A stretch of DNA of 64,000 nt from Geothrix fuzhouensis (GCF_024609325.1 NZ_JANHMQ010000001.1:806001-870000); one strand, 5' to 3'. Numbered from the stretch's first letter, positions 1 to 8,998 are shown. The notes: generated by a model from the letters alone, not told the origin. Translations and numbers: made by a program.

Positions 1-2
1 AG

Positions 3-503
3 GACTTCGGCCCGGTGGTGAAGGCGGCGGGCCTCATCTTCCAGGGGAAAACCCACTTCGGGGTCGTTTGCGATATGGGTCGTAGCCAGGATCTGTTGGC
101 AGATCTCCAGCGAGCCATTCCTGAAGGCTCCACCCTCACCGTGGTCGATGCGCGCCATCCCATGCAGGTAGGTGCTGCCGGCGCTGTGATCAGGCAACGG
201 GGAGTCCAGTTGCTGGCCTTGCTGCCCCGTGACCCCCTGGTTCGTGACGGTTCTGCCTACGCCACCGGTCTCGTGAAACAGCTCACCGGTGCCGTCCCCG
301 CCTTTGGTACCACCCCAGCGGCCCTCAAGAACGGCTGCGTCATGGCCATGGGCCAGGCCACCAACTGGGAGCTGCTGTTCAACCCCAAGCTGCTGGATCT
401 TGACCTGCAGCGGGGCGTCATCGAAGACATCACCATCACCCCCTGGCAGAACGGCACCAAGGGTGGGCCCGCCACCCTGGACCTGGTGTTCCAGTACAAA
501 TAA
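3..503 (+). CDS. C-terminal part of an unrecognised protein, possibly a periplasmic binding-fold protein
   Basis: The reading frame is open from base 3, so the gene starts upstream of the window and only its last ~166 codons are present. The piece alternates short hydrophobic strands (FGVVCDM, LTVVDARHP, GVQLLALLPRDP) with helices, as in the two-lobed fold of ABC-transporter substrate-binding proteins of the TrpX-like type. Near the end, a segment reading AFGTTPAALKNGCVMAMG resembles the region of those proteins where a name-independent default component is scored. That family resemblance is only inferred and the function is not established. The stop is followed by a perfect GC hairpin shared with the converging kinase gene. 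Confidence 0.5.
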   Translation, partial: DFGPVVKAAGLIFQGKTHFGVVCDMGRSQDLLADLQRAIPEGSTLTVVDARHPMQVGAAGAVIRQRGVQLLALLPRDPLVRDGSAYATGLVKQLTGAVPAFGTTPAALKNGCVMAMGQATNWELLFNPKLLDLDLQRGVIEDITITPWQNGTKGGPATLDLVFQYK

Positions 504-519
504 GCGATGGTCCTGCCCT

Positions 520-547
520 GAAGCGCCCCGCCCCGTCGGGGCGCTTC
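520..547. terminator. Bidirectional GC hairpin between converging genes
   Basis: An 11-bp perfect stem (GAAGCGCCCCG at 520-530 with its complement at 537-547) encloses a 6-base loop. It lies 17 bases after one stop codon and directly abuts the stop codon of the opposite-strand kinase gene. There is no T-run on either side, so the termination strength is uncertain. Confidence 0.6.
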
Positions 548-3106
548 TCATGGAACCAACCGCGAGGCCTCTGCGATGCGCCCGTGCAGGTCGTCCAGGG
601 GGCCAGACAGATAATCCGGGAGGTCCCCCCGGATCCGGGCCTGATCGAGCTGCCTGGCCACCATGGCCGCGCCGTTCCGGGAGGCCAGGAGAATCCTCGC
701 GAAGCGGGGATCACGGCGAAGATGCTGCATCTCTGGATTGGTCAGGAGCCAATCCAGGCAGGGAGGGTTACCCATGTCCACGCTCCGCAAGAGGAGCCGC
801 AAGGCGTCGTCAGTCAGGCCCGCCTTGACGAGGTAGGGAGCGTTGAACAGCACTTCGTTCCCGATGTCGATGGCCCGCATCTTGGGGCCCAGCCAGCGGG
901 CCCGCATGGACTTCGCGAGAATCCGGGCCTCCGCCTCCTTCCCGCGGTCCACCGCGCACCAGAACCGGATCGTCCTATCGACCGGCATCTCCAGGCGCGC
1001 GATGTGCGCCTCCACCTCGGCCGGCCGGCCCAATCGTGCCAGGGCGTAAGGCCGGACTGTGTGGTTGAGCAGCACGTGCCCCGGTTCCCTCAGGAGGGCC
1101 CGATCCGCGATGGCGAGGGCCTCCTCCGCGCGTCCCATCCAGGCCAAGCCAAGCGCCACGAAGGCGGGTCCCGTGAGATCCATGGGATCCAGTTCCATGG
1201 ACCGTCGCCCACCCGCGATGAAGAGCCCCACCGACCCCGGCCCGGACAGGATGGTGGCCATGGTGATATGGACCTGGGCCTGGTTCGGGGCCAGGCACAC
1301 GCCCTTCACCGCGTATTCGACGGCCAGATCCGGATTCTCCCGCCGCCCCTGCACCTCCACAGCCCCCAGGAGGCTCCAGGCCAGCCCACTGCGGGAATCG
1401 ATGGCCAGGGCCCGCCGCGCCCACGTCGCTTCGAGCTGCCGCTCGGCTTCGCCCGCCTGGGCCGTGCCCGCCTCGTAGGAGCGCCATCCGTGCAGGCAGG
1501 CCAATTGCACCGCGGCCTCGCTGTTGCGCGGATCCAGGCGAAAGGCCTTCTCGAAGGCGGCTACGGCCTGATCGAAGTCCTGGCTCCGTCTCAGCGCCCG
1601 GTACCGATACAGGAAGTGCCGCCCTTCACCGAAAGCGAGCTCTCCCTCGGAGCCGGTGGTCGGCCGGGCGATGACCGGGCCGAGCCCTTCCTCCCGGGTC
1701 AGGGTCCGGGCCACGGCCTCGGCTGCATCGCGGACCAGGGTGTTGTAGTCCGCCTGGGTTCCTTCGTACTGATGCCCCCAGCGCACTTTCCAGGTCCGCG
1801 TATCCACCAGCTGCACGTTGAGGATCAGATGCTTGGCCTTCTTGGTGATGGTGGTCACGACCAAGTGGTCCGCGTGATAGGCCTCCGTGACCCGCGCCAA
1901 ATCCCCCTCCCACTTCTCCATCTGGAAACTGGAGGGCGGTGCCTTCGTGTCCAGGCCTTCCACTTTAGAGAGCAGCGTGGACAAGGTGTTGGGCACGGCA
2001 TCCGTTAGGAAGGCCGCATCGTCTGCCCCGTACACCCGCGCAGGCAGGGCCAGCACGCTGGGCGGCCCAGGTGCCCGGAGCGCTGAGATCGCAGGGGCCT
2101 GATGGCTCCGCCACCAGGCATAGACGCCAACGCCAGAGCCCAGAACCGTCAGGGCCACTCCGGCGCTCAGGAACTGGAGGGCGTGCCTCGTCGGGGGATG
2201 GGCCGAGGGATGCCAGACCGGTCGGGGACCGAGATCCGCGCGAGCCGCAAAACGCAGGGCCTCCGCCAGGTCCCGGGCCGTCTGGAATCGCTGGGAGGGA
2301 TCCTTCTCCAGGCAGACCCGGAGGATGCGTCCCAGGGGCGAAGGCAGCCGCTCCATCCCTGCCGGCAGCTCCGGCCTGTTCATCAGGATGGCGCGCATGG
2401 TCTCTCCCGGCGTACCCCGCCGGAAAGGGTGGCGGCCCGACGCTAATTCCCACAGGATCACGCCCAGGCTGAACAGGTCGCTTGGGACTTCCACAACCTT
2501 GCCGCTCACCTGTTCTGGGCTCATGTAGTCGGCGGTGCCCATGACCAGGCCTGTTTCCGTAAGCCTCCCGGCCAGCTGAAGCGCCCCCGGCGTCAAACGG
2601 GGTGCATGCGGGTTGGACTGCTCCTTCCGCAGCTTGGCCAGCCCGAAATCGAGGATCTTCACATGGCCATCTGGGGTCAGCATCAGGTTCTCGGGCTTGA
2701 GATCCCGGTGGATGATGCCTTTGGCGTGGGCTGCGGCAAGACCGTCCGCGACCGCCGCCGCCAGTTCCGCCGCCTGGTGCCAGGGCATGGGCCCGGCCTT
2801 CATCCGGTGCCGCAGGGTCTCGCCCTCCACCAGCTCCATCACCAGGTACGGGAGTCCGCGCTGCTCGCCCGCGTCGAAAACCTGCACGACATTGGGGTGC
2901 GACAAGGCCGCCAGCGCATGTGTTTCCTGCTGGAACCGTTTCAACCTCGCCGGATCTGAGGCGAAGGATTCGGCCAGGATTTTGATTGCCACGTCGCGGC
3001 CCAGCTTCGTGTCACGGGCTTGGAAAACTTCCCCCATACCACCCGCACCAAGGGAACCCACGATCTGGTAGGCACCGATGGACGAGCCGGGGACAAGGGG
3101 TGACAT
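548..3106 (-). CDS. Transmembrane serine/threonine protein kinase with TolB-like and TPR domains
   Basis: A Hanks-type kinase domain fills residues ~12-275. It has a glycine loop GAGGMGEV (~20), the ATP lysine in VAIKIL (~42), the catalytic loop HRDLKPEN (~132), DFGLA (~155) and the activation/APE-like segment GTADYMSPEQ. One hydrophobic span near residue 315 should cross the inner membrane. Beyond it comes a region like the TolB N-terminal domain (residues ~340-460) and then TPR-type helical repeats to the end at 852 aa. This layout is common in Acidobacteria, where such kinases phosphorylate cytoplasmic partners in response to an unknown signal sensed outside. The ATG at 3106 is preferred over an in-frame GTG at 3121 because GGAGG lies just upstream of it. 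Confidence 0.93.
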   Translation of the reverse strand: MSPLVPGSSIGAYQIVGSLGAGGMGEVFQARDTKLGRDVAIKILAESFASDPARLKRFQQETHALAALSHPNVVQVFDAGEQRGLPYLVMELVEGETLRHRMKAGPMPWHQAAELAAAVADGLAAAHAKGIIHRDLKPENLMLTPDGHVKILDFGLAKLRKEQSNPHAPRLTPGALQLAGRLTETGLVMGTADYMSPEQVSGKVVEVPSDLFSLGVILWELASGRHPFRRGTPGETMRAILMNRPELPAGMERLPSPLGRILRVCLEKDPSQRFQTARDLAEALRFAARADLGPRPVWHPSAHPPTRHALQFLSAGVALTVLGSGVGVYAWWRSHQAPAISALRAPGPPSVLALPARVYGADDAAFLTDAVPNTLSTLLSKVEGLDTKAPPSSFQMEKWEGDLARVTEAYHADHLVVTTITKKAKHLILNVQLVDTRTWKVRWGHQYEGTQADYNTLVRDAAEAVARTLTREEGLGPVIARPTTGSEGELAFGEGRHFLYRYRALRRSQDFDQAVAAFEKAFRLDPRNSEAAVQLACLHGWRSYEAGTAQAGEAERQLEATWARRALAIDSRSGLAWSLLGAVEVQGRRENPDLAVEYAVKGVCLAPNQAQVHITMATILSGPGSVGLFIAGGRRSMELDPMDLTGPAFVALGLAWMGRAEEALAIADRALLREPGHVLLNHTVRPYALARLGRPAEVEAHIARLEMPVDRTIRFWCAVDRGKEAEARILAKSMRARWLGPKMRAIDIGNEVLFNAPYLVKAGLTDDALRLLLRSVDMGNPPCLDWLLTNPEMQHLRRDPRFARILLASRNGAAMVARQLDQARIRGDLPDYLSGPLDDLHGRIAEASRLVP

Positions 3107-3215
3107 CGAACCTCCGCCCACTCAAGGAGAAGGGGAGCCCCAGAAGGTTACAGCTTCACATCCACTCGGCCAACCGTTTTTTTCCTTGTGGTAGTCCGTG
3201 TTTACGCGGATTCAA

Positions 3216-4259
3216 TCACAATGTCTTCATGTCCAGGACGAACCGGTAGCGGACGTCATTCTTCAGCATCCGCTCATAGGCCTCGTTCACCTGCTGGACC
3301 GGGATGAGCTCAATCTCCGAGACGATGCCGTGCTCGGCGCAGAAGTCGAGCATCTCCTGGGTCTCCTGGATGCCGCCGATGAGCGACCCGCTCAGCGTCT
3401 TGCGGCCGCCGATGAGGGCGATGGCCGCGACAGGAGCGGGCTGGGGCGGGACGCCCAGGAGCACCATGGCGCCCTCCACCCGGAGCAGGCCCAGATACTT
3501 GTTGTAGTCGTGGGGCGCGGAGATGGTGTCGATGATGAGGTCGAAGCGACCCGCCAGCTGTTTGAAAGTCGCGTCATCCGACGTAAGGCCGAAGTGGTGG
3601 GCGCCCAGCTTGCGGGCGTCGGATTCCTTGGACTTCGAGGTGCTGAGCATGGTCACTTCGGCACCCATGGCCGCGGCGATCTTCACGGCCATGTGACCCA
3701 GGCCGCCCAGGCCCACCACGCCCACCTTGTCGCCCTTCTTCGTGTTCCAGTGGCGCAGGGGCGAGTAGGTGGTGATGCCCGCGCAGAGCAGGGGCGCCGT
3801 GGCCGCGAGATCCAGCTTCGGCGAGACCCTCAGCGTGAAGGCCTCGTCCACCACGATGCTGGACGAGTAGCCGCCGTAGGTGGGCGTCACGCGGTCCATC
3901 TCAGTGCTGTTGTAGCTCCAGGCCACGCCCTTCTCGCAGAACTGCTCCAGCTTCCGCTGGCAGCTGGGGCAGGTGCGACAGCTGTCCACCATGCAGCCCA
4001 CGCCAGCCAGGTCGCCCACTTTGAAGGCCTTCACATGGGTGCCCACGGCCGTGATCTTGCCGACGATCTCGTGACCGGGGACCATCGGGTACTTGGAGCC
4101 GCCCCACTCGTCGCGCACCTGGTGCACATCGGAGTGGCAGATTCCGCAGTAGGCGATCTCGATCTGGACATCGTGCGGTCCCACGGCGCGACGCTCGATC
4201 TGGAAGGGGGCCAGGGGAGAGGTGACAGAGGTCGTGGCGTAGGCTTTGGCGGTGGCCAT
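3216..4259 (-). CDS. Zinc-dependent NAD(P) alcohol dehydrogenase, cinnamyl-alcohol dehydrogenase/YahK type
   Basis: A 347-aa medium-chain dehydrogenase. The catalytic-zinc site is visible as YCGICHSD near residue 40 and PGHEIVG near 60. The structural-zinc cysteines follow in GCMVDSCRTCPSCQ, and the nucleotide-binding Rossmann turn reads GLGGLGHM near 175. Members reduce aldehydes to alcohols, or the reverse, usually with NADPH and broad substrate range. The specific substrate cannot be read from sequence. The ATG at 4259 has CAGGAG six bases upstream, and a longer in-frame start at 4289 has no such site. The gene stands alone, followed by the kinase gene on the same strand. Confidence 0.93.
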   Translation of the reverse strand: MATAKAYATTSVTSPLAPFQIERRAVGPHDVQIEIAYCGICHSDVHQVRDEWGGSKYPMVPGHEIVGKITAVGTHVKAFKVGDLAGVGCMVDSCRTCPSCQRKLEQFCEKGVAWSYNSTEMDRVTPTYGGYSSSIVVDEAFTLRVSPKLDLAATAPLLCAGITTYSPLRHWNTKKGDKVGVVGLGGLGHMAVKIAAAMGAEVTMLSTSKSKESDARKLGAHHFGLTSDDATFKQLAGRFDLIIDTISAPHDYNKYLGLLRVEGAMVLLGVPPQPAPVAAIALIGGRKTLSGSLIGGIQETQEMLDFCAEHGIVSEIELIPVQQVNEAYERMLKNDVRYRFVLDMKTL

Positions 4260-4340
4260 GGAAACTCCTGAAAAAGACCGGACCTCCACTCTAGACCACG
4301 TGGCCTCGGGGTGAAGAAGGCACTTCCCGGTGCGTGGCCT

Positions 4341-4358
4341 CCGGACCTGAAGGTCCGG
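4341..4358 (-). terminator. Short perfect hairpin after the 4371-4883 gene
   Basis: CCGGACCT at 4341-4348 and AGGTCCGG at 4351-4358 form a perfect 8-bp stem with a two-base centre. It lies 12 bases beyond the stop codon of the minus-strand gene 4371-4883 and before the alcohol dehydrogenase. There is no T-run, so it may only be an RNA end-stabilising stem. Confidence 0.4.
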
Positions 4359-4370
4359 GACGCCATCCAG

Positions 4371-4883
4371 CTAGAGCGGATGGAGCAGCATCAGGAACCA
4401 GCCGACCGCCGTCAGCAGGGGCGTCCGCGGGTTGGGGCGCCCTTCCGCCGTGATGTCGACTTCCGCCCGGGTCCGGCGGGGCCAAGGCTCTCCCGGCAGC
4501 GAGGGCTCGAGCCGGAGGGTGAGCACCACCTGGCCGTCCTTGTCCCGGAACGACCAGCCTCCATCGTGGTGGACCCGCCGCCACTTGAAGGTCTCGCCGT
4601 CGGAGAACCGGAGCAGCCCCCGCCCCAGGAGGCCCGGATGGAAGATGGCCAGATCCTGGACGGCCTCGGCTTCGCGGATGTGGACGAGGGTGGCGAGGAT
4701 GCCCGTCTGCTTGAAGGTCCAGCGTCCCTCCGCCGTCTCCACCGTGGCGAAAGTCCGACAGAGCGGCTCCAGGGACAGCCGTGCCAGCACCTCATCGCCG
4801 GCATGGAGCTCGTACTTCGGCACTCTCACCATGGGATCCACCCATTCGAGAGGTGGTTTGGTGGCATTCCACATGGCTCTCAT
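4371..4883 (-). CDS. Unrecognised 170-aa protein with C-terminal hydrophobic tail
   Basis: I do not recognise this family. The protein has no signal peptide. It begins with a tryptophan-containing N-terminus, followed by strand-rich sequence with many aromatic residues (WTFKQTGIL, FKWRRVHHDGGWSFRDKDG), and ends in a short hydrophobic segment, VGWFLMLLHPL, after TPLL. The composition fits a compact beta-rich domain tethered or packed through its C-terminus. The ATG at 4883 has a purine-rich AAAGGGGGG upstream. It is divergent from the thioredoxin-fold gene at 4983, with about 100 bp between the two starts for both promoters. Confidence 0.7.
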   Translation of the reverse strand: MRAMWNATKPPLEWVDPMVRVPKYELHAGDEVLARLSLEPLCRTFATVETAEGRWTFKQTGILATLVHIREAEAVQDLAIFHPGLLGRGLLRFSDGETFKWRRVHHDGGWSFRDKDGQVVLTLRLEPSLPGEPWPRRTRAEVDITAEGRPNPRTPLLTAVGWFLMLLHPL

Positions 4884-4982
4884 GGCGCCCCCCTTTCCCG
4901 CGGGCCGCGGTCCGCGCCACCCCAAAGGTACGTCCAGTCACGAGGGCGGGCATGGCAGCATCAGAGGTTCTCTGGAGGTGCC

Positions 4983-5552
4983 ATGCCCCGCCCCCCCACC
5001 CTGCCCACCCTGGATTGGGAGGCCGTGTTCGATTCCGGCCTCACTTACGCCGACTGGCTGGCCGCCGCGGAGTCCACTGAGCAGAGGGACAAGCTCGAAA
5101 CCCAGCGCCAGGCCCTGATGATGGAGCCCACCGTGGCGGGCTTCCTGGCCGCCCTGCCCCGACCCGTACATGTCGTAGCCATCGCCGAGGACTGGTGCGG
5201 CGACGTGGTGCGCCACGCGCCCGTGCTCCAGCGCCTGGCCGAGGCCAGCTCGAACCTGAAGGTCCGCTACCTCAGCCGGCAGCAGCACCCGGGCGTGTTC
5301 GTCCGGTTCCTCACGAATGGCGGAGAGGCCATCCCCAAGTTCATCTTCCTGAGCGACCGGTTCGTGGAGTGCGGGAACTGGGGCCCCATGCCCGAGGGTT
5401 GCAAGGAAATCATCGCCCGGGGCAAAGCATGCGGCGACGTGGCCGCCGCGCGAAAGAAGGTCTCGGCCTCCTACGAGCAGGATCCCGCCTGCCGCGAGGT
5501 CATCAGCGAGCTGTTGCGGTTGGTGGAGATCGCAACCTGCCGCGAACCTTAG
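4983..5552 (+). CDS. Thioredoxin-fold protein with a single active-site cysteine
   Basis: This 189-aa protein has the thioredoxin-like core VVAIAEDWCGDVVRHAP near residues 65-82, followed by a segment containing AIPKFIFL, which matches the cis-proline strand. The usual CxxC is replaced by WCGDV, so only one cysteine is present at the active site. That pattern is seen in the thioredoxin-family group often found in Firmicutes and acidobacteria. Such proteins may act in disulfide isomerisation, glutathionylation or as non-redox binders; the role is not established. The ATG follows GGAGGTGCC. Its last four bases overlap the end of the opposite-strand methyltransferase gene. Confidence 0.85.
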   Translation: MPRPPTLPTLDWEAVFDSGLTYADWLAAAESTEQRDKLETQRQALMMEPTVAGFLAALPRPVHVVAIAEDWCGDVVRHAPVLQRLAEASSNLKVRYLSRQQHPGVFVRFLTNGGEAIPKFIFLSDRFVECGNWGPMPEGCKEIIARGKACGDVAAARKKVSASYEQDPACREVISELLRLVEIATCREP

Positions 5553-6340
5553 CTTGTCAGCCCTTCAACCATCCGGAACATGAGGATCGCCCCGGCAGCG
5601 GCCACGTTGAGACTGTCCATGCCGGAAGCCATGGGAATGGCCACGGCCCGGTCGCACTGAGCCAGTTGGCCCGCGTCGAGGCCTTTGTCCTCGGGCCCCA
5701 TCACCAGGGCGCAGCGGGCGGCGGGCCGCCAACTCCGGGCGTCGTCAGCCCTTTCCGTGAGGGCCGCGGCGACGATTTCGGAACCAGGTTCCGCCGTTTT
5801 CCAGTCCGCCAGCAGCACCCAAGGATCCTCCACCCGCCAGACGGGAATGCGCCACACGGCGCCCATGGAAACCCTGACCGTGCGGCGGCTCCAGAGACCG
5901 GGACCGGGGCCTGCCAGCACGCCGTCCAGCCCCAGGGCCGCGGCGCTGCGCAGCAGCAAACCCAGGTTTTCGCCGTCGTAGAGCCGGGGCAACACCAGCA
6001 GGCGCCGGGCCGACGCCAGGGTTGCCACGGACGGCGGCGGGGGCACCTGGGCCAAGGCCATGAGGCCCCGATGGAAAGAGAACCCCGCCAATTCCGACAA
6101 CGCCGAGGGTTCGGCCACCAGCAGTTCGGTCCCTTCCGGAAGCAGGGCCCGCGCCGCCTCGGCCGCTGGAGTGGTGGCGGCCACCGACACCACGCGCAAG
6201 CGGCCGGCCCGTCCTGCGGCGAGCAGATCCTCCACCAGGATCCGCCCTTCGGCGATGAAACAAGGACCGTACTCCGGGTGCTCCCGCGTCCCGGCGAAGC
6301 GCAGATCGCGGTAAGGGTCCCAGGGATCGAAATCGGTCAT
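5549..6340 (-). CDS. SpoU/TrmH-family RNA 2'-O-ribose methyltransferase
   Basis: The 263-aa protein has a variable N-terminal substrate-binding part and a C-terminal SPOUT knot. SPOUT motif 1 is seen in NLGLLLRSAAALG (~125), motif 2 in ALVMGPEDKGL (~210) and motif 3 in IPMASGMDSLNVAAA (~235). The family uses S-adenosylmethionine to methylate a ribose 2'-hydroxyl in rRNA or tRNA. The N-terminal part looks like the L30e-like domain of RlmB/TsnR types, but the target nucleotide cannot be told. The gene is monocistronic, and its 3' end overlaps the converging thioredoxin-fold gene by four bases. Confidence 0.9.
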   Translation of the reverse strand: MTDFDPWDPYRDLRFAGTREHPEYGPCFIAEGRILVEDLLAAGRAGRLRVVSVAATTPAAEAARALLPEGTELLVAEPSALSELAGFSFHRGLMALAQVPPPPSVATLASARRLLVLPRLYDGENLGLLLRSAAALGLDGVLAGPGPGLWSRRTVRVSMGAVWRIPVWRVEDPWVLLADWKTAEPGSEIVAAALTERADDARSWRPAARCALVMGPEDKGLDAGQLAQCDRAVAIPMASGMDSLNVAAAGAILMFRMVEGLTS

Positions 6341-6376
6341 GGCACCAGGGTAGCCCGCGCGGGCGCGGACCTCATG

Positions 6377-6407
6377 AATTGGAAGTTCCCTACCAATTGT
6401 TCACAAT
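6377..6407. promoter_or_regulatory. Overlapping small palindromes before the aromatic hydroxylase gene
   Basis: AATTGG (6377-6382) pairs with CCAATT (6393-6398), and directly overlapping it ATTG-TTCA-CAAT forms a second dyad (6396-6407). The block is AT-rich in a GC-rich genome and sits 30-60 bases before the start codon. It is therefore a candidate operator/promoter region for the hydroxylase-dehydratase operon. No regulator gene is adjacent. Confidence 0.35.
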
Positions 6408-6435
6408 TTAAAGTTTAATGGATCCCGAGGCCGCC

Positions 6436-8034
6436 ATGCTCCCATTGCCATCACCTACCCGGCGCGCCATCGACCGGCTTCCGACCCACCTCCAGCGCTA
6501 CGTGGCGGATCAGGATTACGGGGCCTACACGCCCCGGGACCACGCCGTCTGGCGGCACATCCTGCATCGGCTCACCCACCGGCTGAAGGATACGGCCCAT
6601 GGCAGCTACCTCGCGGGCTTGGCGGCCACGGGCATCGGCCTGGAGCGCATCCCCAGCCTGGACGAGATGAACCTCAAGCTGGAGGGCCTGGGCTGGTCCG
6701 CCGTGGGTGTCCGCGGCTTCATTCCCCCGGCGGTGTTCACGGAGCTGCAGTCCCTCGGTGTCCTGGCCATCGCTGCGGACATCCGCAGTCACGAGCACAT
6801 CGAGTACACCCCGGCGCCGGACATCGTCCACGAGAGTGCCGGGCATGCGCCCATCCTGGCGGACCGGCGCTACGCCGACTACCTGAAGCGCTGCGGCGAG
6901 GCGGGCTTCCGGGCCATCGCCTCCGTGGAGGACCAGGCGGTCTACGAGGCCATCCGCAACCTCAGCGTGGTGAAGGAGGATCCCGAAGCCACCGAGGCCG
7001 AGGTCCACCTGGCCGAGGAGCGCCTGCGGGCCGCCTCCGCCAGCCGCCGGTACGTCAGCGAGAGCACCAAAGCCAGCCGCCTCTACTGGTGGACGGCCGA
7101 ATACGGCCTGGTGGGCGACCTGGCGGATCCCAAGCTCTATGGCGCCGGGCTCCTCAGCAGCCTGGGCGAGGCCGCCCACTGCCTCACCGACGCCGTGGCC
7201 AAGGTGCCCCTCAGCCTCGCCTGCGCGGACACCGAATACGACATCACCCGCATGCAGCCTCAGCTCTTCGTGGCCCGGGATTTCGACCACCTCTTCGAAG
7301 TGCTGGACGCCTTCGAGGCCACCCTCAGCTGGCGGCGCGGCGGCGACCACGGCCTGGAAGAGGCCCTGCGTGCCCGCACCGTGAACCACCTGGGCCTGGA
7401 GGGTGGCCTTGAACTCACGGGCAAGGTGGTGGCGCGGATTCCGGCCCGCGGTGAGCTGACCCCGGGCCTGGCCACCGCCCTGGTCCGAGTGGAGGGGCCG
7501 GTGCTGCTGTCCCACCACGGCGTCGCAGAAGGCCGCCCTTGGCCCGGCTCGGCCCTAGTGGCCTTCGGGCGTGGTTCCCTGCCGCCTCGCGGGCCGTTCA
7601 GCCTCGACCTGCCTTCGGGCCTTTTCCTCACGGGTTTCCGGGTGGGGGAGCACGAGGTCATCAACCTGCGGGGCCACCAGGACGGGCGGCCCCTGGATCT
7701 GCCCAGCTGGGCCCTGCTCTTTCTCAGTCCAGGCCTGCCTTCCGTGGCCGGGGGTCCCGCCGACCCGGGCGCCTGGGACCAGTGGTACGGAGGGCTGGGG
7801 GCTTTCGCGGAAGGCGAGGCGGAAGCCCAGGCCCGGACCCGGAAGGCATCCTCGCTGCCCTCGGAGCTGGCTGATCTCTATTTGGAGGCGCAGGCCCTGA
7901 GGGAAGACGGCAATTTGGATGGGCAGCGGCTCCGGGCCTTGGCGCGAAAGGCCCGGTCCTTCCCTGAGGAATGGCTCCTCCAGGCGGAGTTGGCAGAACT
8001 GGAAGCCGCCCTGGCCCAGGAGGTGAAGCCATGA
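6436..8034 (+). CDS. phhA: Pterin-dependent aromatic amino acid hydroxylase (phenylalanine 4-monooxygenase family), long form
   Basis: The enzyme hydroxylates an aromatic amino acid, most likely phenylalanine to tyrosine, using tetrahydropterin and O2 at a non-haem iron. The two iron histidines are in PDIVHESAGHAP (HxxxxH, residues ~133-138) and the acidic ligand is in YWWTAEYG. The canonical family reads HELFGH here, so this is a divergent subfamily. At 532 aa it is about twice the length of the Chromobacterium/Pseudomonas enzymes, with an extra C-terminal ~220 residues of unknown role. The ATG at 6436 has GAGG five bases upstream; an in-frame ATG at 6418 lacks such a site. It is translationally coupled (ATGA) to the pterin dehydratase. 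Confidence 0.88.
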   Translation: MLPLPSPTRRAIDRLPTHLQRYVADQDYGAYTPRDHAVWRHILHRLTHRLKDTAHGSYLAGLAATGIGLERIPSLDEMNLKLEGLGWSAVGVRGFIPPAVFTELQSLGVLAIAADIRSHEHIEYTPAPDIVHESAGHAPILADRRYADYLKRCGEAGFRAIASVEDQAVYEAIRNLSVVKEDPEATEAEVHLAEERLRAASASRRYVSESTKASRLYWWTAEYGLVGDLADPKLYGAGLLSSLGEAAHCLTDAVAKVPLSLACADTEYDITRMQPQLFVARDFDHLFEVLDAFEATLSWRRGGDHGLEEALRARTVNHLGLEGGLELTGKVVARIPARGELTPGLATALVRVEGPVLLSHHGVAEGRPWPGSALVAFGRGSLPPRGPFSLDLPSGLFLTGFRVGEHEVINLRGHQDGRPLDLPSWALLFLSPGLPSVAGGPADPGAWDQWYGGLGAFAEGEAEAQARTRKASSLPSELADLYLEAQALREDGNLDGQRLRALARKARSFPEEWLLQAELAELEAALAQEVKP

Positions 8035-8276
8035 CGTGGATCGAACAGGACGGATGCCTGGTCCGGGAATTCAAGACCCGGGATTTCATCACAGCCTTCC
8101 GGATTGTGACCGCTGTGGTGGAACCATCCGAGGCCTTGAATCACCACCCAGATATCATCTTTGGTTGGGGGCATGTCCGAATCAGCCTGACCACCCACGA
8201 CGCGGGAGGTATCACGGATAAAGATCAACAATTAGCGAAGCTCATTGATGAAGCTGTCCGGCCATTCGACTTGTAA
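8031..8276 (+). CDS. phhB: Pterin-4a-carbinolamine dehydratase
   Basis: An 81-aa protein, matching the family's usual small size. It carries the signature histidines in ALNHHPDI (~42) and the conserved SLTTHDAGGITDKD (~55-68). It dehydrates 4a-hydroxytetrahydrobiopterin so that the cofactor of aromatic amino acid hydroxylases can be reduced and reused. Its start codon overlaps the stop of the hydroxylase gene as ATGA, which ties the two products together in amount and supports the hydroxylase call. Confidence 0.95.
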   Translation: MTWIEQDGCLVREFKTRDFITAFRIVTAVVEPSEALNHHPDIIFGWGHVRISLTTHDAGGITDKDQQLAKLIDEAVRPFDL

Positions 8277-8344
8277 GCCTTGCCGAATGTCATGTGTCTT
8301 CTCCCTAGCAGGTCCGGTATTCTGATATGTCCTAGAGGAACCCC

Positions 8345-8998
8345 TTGTTGAAAACATCGATGCTTCCCCACTATTCCAGGCCCTTCGTCGCGAAGGCCAC
8401 TTCGCTGGCTGGTGCCGGACTCCTGGCCTTGGCCGTCGGGTGCAACCGTGACCAGGTGAGCCACTTCCGGGTGCCCAAGGAGGCTCCGAGCTCCGATTCG
8501 CCGATGGCCGTCATGGGAGAGACCCCCTCGGGGATGCCCCCGGCCGCTGGGGACATGCCTGCGCCCCCGAGGCCCGCTGGCCCAGGTTCCCTGAAGTGGT
8601 CCCTGCCCAAGGGCTGGAGCGAAATCCAGGGCGAGGGGATGCGCTTTGCCACCTTCAAGTCCCCCGTGCCGGGCAAGAATGAAGCCACGGTGGTGGTGCT
8701 GCCCGGTGCCGCCGGCGGCGAGCTGGCCAACGTGAACCGCTGGCGCGGCCAGATCGGCCTGGGCCCCATCGACGAGGCCGCCCTGGCCGCGTCGCGTGTG
8801 GTCGTCAAGACCAAGGCCGGCGCCCTGAATGTCTACGACTTCACCAGCGAGGGCCAGACCAAGAGCCGCATGGTGGCCGGTCTGATCTCCACGCCGGACG
8901 GAAACACCTGGTTCCTAAAGCTGACGGGGGACGCCGGTCCTGTAGCCAAGGCCAAGCCTGATTTCATGCGCATCCTGGGGAGCCTCAGCCTTGATTAA
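8345..8998 (+). CDS. Lipoprotein of unknown function in the cytochrome c maturation operon
   Basis: The N-terminus has a hydrophobic signal ending LLALAVGC, a fair lipobox with cysteine near residue 33, so the mature protein is probably a lipid-anchored periplasmic protein. A proline-rich linker follows and then a ~130-residue globular domain beginning SLKWSLPKGW and ending with DFMRILGSLSL. I do not recognise a named family. Translation probably starts at a TTG (8345 or 8348) after AGAGGAA at 8334-8340; an ATG at 8360 would shorten the signal. Its last codons overlap the start of resB, so it is probably co-expressed with haem delivery to c-type cytochromes. Confidence 0.78.
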   Translation: MLKTSMLPHYSRPFVAKATSLAGAGLLALAVGCNRDQVSHFRVPKEAPSSDSPMAVMGETPSGMPPAAGDMPAPPRPAGPGSLKWSLPKGWSEIQGEGMRFATFKSPVPGKNEATVVVLPGAAGGELANVNRWRGQIGLGPIDEAALAASRVVVKTKAGALNVYDFTSEGQTKSRMVAGLISTPDGNTWFLKLTGDAGPVAKAKPDFMRILGSLSLD

